Of a stretch of 9,964 nucleotides of DNA, positions 7,587 to 9,964 are shown one piece after another. How positions within the stretch are numbered: position 1 is the first letter of the stretch; every line of letters begins with the position of its first letter. The notes beneath the pieces are model-generated. The model did not search any database. It worked only from the letters and a program-made list of their open reading frames with translations, and was not told where the DNA came from. A program made the position numbers and the translations under genes. The stretch lies in the NCBI GenBank assembly GCA_946479125.1, contig CAMLET010000076.1, positions 1 through 9,964 of the forward strand. Reading direction: 5' to 3'. Source of the DNA: an uncultured Flavobacteriales bacterium (lineage in GTDB: Bacteria; Bacteroidota; Bacteroidia; Flavobacteriales; Crocinitomicaceae).

Positions 7587-7601
7587 GGCTTAGTTTAAGC
7601 C
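7587..7601. repeat. Small hairpin over the glycosyltransferase stop codon
   Basis: GGCTTA (7587-7592) and TAAGCC (7596-7601) are inverted arms around GTT, covering the final codons (GLN and stop) of the glycosyltransferase. On the minus strand it is followed by AAACATTCCCGC, with no T-run, so a role in termination is unproven. I see no good intrinsic terminator for the minus-strand pair. Confidence 0.35.
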
Positions 7602-8690
7602 TAAAGCATTTTCTACAGACTCACAAACCTTTCGGTAATCGTATTTCTCGACAGAGTTTTGAAGATCAATTGCATTTGGGAAGTCGGGCTTGGATAAAGC
7701 TTCTTCCAGTTTTTCTTTCAGACTATCTGTATTTCTGGGTTCAAACAAGTAACCACATTTACCAAACTCAAGAATTTCTGGACTTCCACCGCTGTTACTT
7801 GCGATTACGGGCAAGCCGCTTGTCATTGCTTCAATCGTTACCATTCCGAATGTTTCAGCTGTTGAAGCCATTACGAAGTAATCGATTGCTTTGTAAAAAA
7901 CTTCAATGTCTTTACGAAACGGACGAATGAATACGCGATTGGTCAAACCGTAAGAAGCAATTGTTTCCATGATTTGGTTCACGTATTCCGGACCAGATTC
8001 ACGTGTTGGTTCACCCAGAAAACAAATGCTTACATCTTCACGGTTTAGTTTATGAAGAGCTTCCAGAAGTAGTAAATGTCCCTTGAACGGATCGAAGCGT
8101 CCACTCAAACCAATGATCTTTTGATCTTGTGGTAATTCCAGAATGTTTCGTGCTTCGTTTTTCGTGATGTTTGATCTGAATTGCTCCAGATTCAATCCGG
8201 ATGGAATAACATGAAGTTTACTCTGATCGAATCGGGTTAATTTTCGTACCTGATCTGCCAGATGATTCAACGGACAAGACCAAACATCCAAACCTTTAAA
8301 TCGGATAGTATGAAGTAAGTTTCGCTTGGAAACACCCAACTGCATTTCCAAAAAGTAAGAAAGATGAATTGGTGTTTTCGATTTACGCTTGGCAATTACG
8401 CCTACGCTCATGTCGCGTGTATCACGAAGAATCAAATGTGTGATCTGATGTTCGTTTAGTGCCTTTGCAAGCAGTTTTCCAGCTTTGAAATCGTAGTATT
8501 TTTTGTGACCAGAAATAGTAACAACAGAAATGCCTTCAGCCTTTGCCGCTTCTTCAATTGGAGAATTCGCTTTACAGAATATAAAAACGGTATGTCCACG
8601 CTCCTTCATCCAGCGAGCGTTTCGCAACTGATTCATCTCTAATCCGCCCCAACTGTTTGAGCTACACAAATAAGCGAGGCGATTTTCCAT
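7590..8690 (-). CDS. GT4-type (GT-B fold) glycosyltransferase
   Basis: This 366-residue protein has the two-domain layout of GT4 retaining glycosyltransferases, which move a sugar from a nucleotide-sugar donor to a glycan or lipid acceptor at the cytoplasmic face. The N-terminal acceptor domain starts with LAYLCSSNSWGGLEMNQLRNA, the glycine-rich GGxE loop near strand 1. The donor domain has IGLSGRFDPFKGHLLLLEAL with R198 and K203, the usual phosphate-binding pair. The catalytic/donor motif E-x7-E is AETFGMVTIEAM with E279 and E287, followed by SGLPVIASNSGGSPEI. The length is normal and I see no signal peptide. The ATG at 8688-8690 starts just before the first strand; the preceding GGAAATAAC is at best a weak, distant ribosome site. 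It lies 12 bp after the aminopeptidase stop, so the two are probably cotranscribed. The sugar and acceptor cannot be inferred; lipopolysaccharide or exopolysaccharide synthesis is the usual role. Confidence 0.92.
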   Translation of the reverse strand: MENRLAYLCSSNSWGGLEMNQLRNARWMKERGHTVFIFCKANSPIEEAAKAEGISVVTISGHKKYYDFKAGKLLAKALNEHQITHLILRDTRDMSVGVIAKRKSKTPIHLSYFLEMQLGVSKRNLLHTIRFKGLDVWSCPLNHLADQVRKLTRFDQSKLHVIPSGLNLEQFRSNITKNEARNILELPQDQKIIGLSGRFDPFKGHLLLLEALHKLNREDVSICFLGEPTRESGPEYVNQIMETIASYGLTNRVFIRPFRKDIEVFYKAIDYFVMASTAETFGMVTIEAMTSGLPVIASNSGGSPEILEFGKCGYLFEPRNTDSLKEKLEEALSKPDFPNAIDLQNSVEKYDYRKVCESVENALGLN

Positions 8691-8702
8691 ATGAAAACTT
8701 AG

Positions 8703-9964
8703 TTATTTCCCTTTTTTATAGGAAAGTAAAGCATCAAGAGTCTGAATAGAAACCGGATGATAGTTATTTCTCGATTCCTTGTAAACCTGATAACCCCAAT
8801 CTTTCCAAGCCTTGTTTTTATTCAAAGCTTCGTAAATTGGAACCAGGAATTTACGTCTACCAGTACGAAGCAAGAATGCTTTCAATTGTGGTTTGATGTC
8901 TTCGTAATTGGAGTTGATACCCAAAACAAACCATTCACAAGCTACTTCAGCATTCCCCCAATTCTTGAAATCAAGTTTTGCATCCAGCTTTCTCATTTGT
9001 TCAGCTGTCATCACGTCAGGTAACTGACGAATGAATGCTTGCCATTCCTGTGGTGTATACAAATCACGTGAAAGTGCTGGTTCACGTTTCTTGCCTTTTT
9101 TCTTCTTCGGTTGTTTGAAGATATCTTTTCCGGCAATAAACTCGTCAGCATATTTCTGAACTTTCTCGAAACGAGGAGAAGTCAAGCGAATACAGTTTTT
9201 CGGTAATCCACCTTTGTAGAACCATTCGTCGCAGTTGAACTTAATGTTCTCAGGTTTCAACAACTTTTTCTCTAAGTATGCTTTAAACTGTTCCGTTGTC
9301 AATGTTTGGAATTGATGATCATTGAAATATCCTTTCAGGAATTCATCGAAACGTTCTCTGCCGACGGTTTTTTCCAATGTTTTGAGGAAGAAAGCACCTT
9401 TTACGTAAGCAATTTGAGTTAAGCCATCATCAGGATTTCTTCCTTTCAAGTCTAACTTCAAATGAGTATCTTCTTCTAAGCCAGCGTCAGTAAATTCTTT
9501 GATCTCCGTTTCCAATTCCTGGAATTCGATGATAGAAAGCATGTCTGCCGTTTCTTTACCATAGAGTTTCTCCATGATTCGGTTTTCGAAATAAACAGTG
9601 AATCCTTCGTTTAGCCAGAAATCGTTCCAGGTGGCATTTGTAACCAGGTTACCCGACCAGGAATGCGCCAATTCATGAGCAATTACAGAAACAGCACTTC
9701 TGTCACCAGCAATCAAAGTTGGATTAGCAAAGGTCAATTTCGGGTTTTCCATTCCGCCAAACGGGAAAGAATAAGGAAGAACAATAACATCGTATTGTCC
9801 CCATTTGTAAGGTCCGTAAAGACTTTCTGCTGCAGTGATCATCTTCGGAAGATCCGCAAATTCCCATGCAACGTCGTCAATCATTTCAGGTTCTGTGTAA
9901 ACACCACAGTTTTTACCAAGCGATTTGTATTCCAGATTACCAACTGCCAAAGCAATCAAGTAAA
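8703..9964 (-). CDS. M1 aminopeptidase, leukotriene A4 hydrolase-type, partial (N-terminus beyond right edge)
   Basis: The frame is open to the right edge (upstream residues read YLIALAVGNLEYKSLG, a mid-protein segment), so about 420 C-terminal residues are visible. The TTG at 9957 is not a real start. It is a zinc aminopeptidase that removes N-terminal residues from peptides. Visible motifs are GGMEN (9744-9758), which binds the substrate N-terminus; the zinc site HELAH (9663-9677), with the third ligand E in WLNEGF (9606-9608) 18 residues on; and the catalytic Tyr in AYVKG (9405-9407). The C-terminal part matches the LTA4-hydrolase helical domain, for example RTGRRKFLVPIYEAL and YHPVSIQTLDALL near the end. 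A lysine-rich stretch (QPKKKKGKKREP, about 9080-9115) sits between the catalytic and helical domains. It is first in a probable operon with the GT4 gene. Whether the protein is exported cannot be judged without its N-terminus. Confidence 0.94.
   Translation of the reverse strand, partial: YLIALAVGNLEYKSLGKNCGVYTEPEMIDDVAWEFADLPKMITAAESLYGPYKWGQYDVIVLPYSFPFGGMENPKLTFANPTLIAGDRSAVSVIAHELAHSWSGNLVTNATWNDFWLNEGFTVYFENRIMEKLYGKETADMLSIIEFQELETEIKEFTDAGLEEDTHLKLDLKGRNPDDGLTQIAYVKGAFFLKTLEKTVGRERFDEFLKGYFNDHQFQTLTTEQFKAYLEKKLLKPENIKFNCDEWFYKGGLPKNCIRLTSPRFEKVQKYADEFIAGKDIFKQPKKKKGKKREPALSRDLYTPQEWQAFIRQLPDVMTAEQMRKLDAKLDFKNWGNAEVACEWFVLGINSNYEDIKPQLKAFLLRTGRRKFLVPIYEALNKNKAWKDWGYQVYKESRNNYHPVSIQTLDALLSYKKGK

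Noticed and set aside
7397..7601. CRISPR array
   Set aside because: The repeats differ from each other in sequence and spacing, are mostly self-complementary, and no cas genes are near.
7484..7930. 148-codon plus-strand frame
   Set aside because: It begins in the palindrome cluster and runs antisense to the glycosyltransferase, whose motifs are intact in the other strand; its serine/leucine-rich product shows no domain.
6544..8690. A joint glycan-biosynthesis operon of the methyltransferase and glycosyltransferase
   Set aside because: The genes are convergent and separated by a terminator and a 203-bp repeat-rich gap, so they cannot share a transcript; a functional link is only a guess.

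Overview
The window is almost entirely one genome of about 40% GC that looks like a Bacteroidota, most likely a flavobacterial or Fluviicola-like (Crocinitomicaceae) lineage. The evidence is a very large Bacteroidota-style alpha-2-macroglobulin lipoprotein, a second lipoprotein with a CKKDN mature N-terminus, promoter elements resembling the Bacteroidota TTTG / TAnnTTTG consensus, and starts without strong Shine-Dalgarno sequences. The lineage below phylum is inference. The first ~120 bases are different: about 72% GC, reading as the start of a proteobacterial (sphingomonad-like) gene. The switch falls inside a short dispersed repeat, so the left end is most likely an assembly chimera.

Layout. 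Bases 1-81 (minus) hold the first 27 codons of a probable AMP-dependent acyl-CoA synthetase in foreign GC-rich DNA. Bases 118-138 hold a TTCGACAAGCTCAG-type repeat, the apparent junction. Bases 89-5695 (minus) encode an alpha-2-macroglobulin lipoprotein with an intact CIEQ thioester; its last ~16 codons read through the junction and are not native. A 148-bp divergent promoter region leads to a small lipoprotein of unknown function (5844-6464, plus), followed by an FkbM-family methyltransferase (6544-7386, plus) with a clear intrinsic terminator. A 203-bp convergent intergenic region packed with palindromes and short repeats separates it from a minus-strand pair: a GT4 glycosyltransferase (7590-8690) lying 12 bp downstream of an M1 aminopeptidase of the leukotriene-A4-hydrolase type (8703 to the right edge, N-terminus off the window).

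How the genes relate. The macroglobulin is a cell-envelope protease trap. The methyltransferase and glycosyltransferase are the kinds of enzyme used in surface glycan synthesis, but they are convergent and not in one operon, so a shared pathway is not shown. The aminopeptidase and glycosyltransferase are probably cotranscribed without an obvious functional link. I found no mobile element, CRISPR array, tRNA, rRNA or recognisable new system. The observations most worth checking are the chimeric left end, the palindrome cluster, the acidic cysteine-bracketed insert of the macroglobulin, and the aminopeptidase active-site variant.
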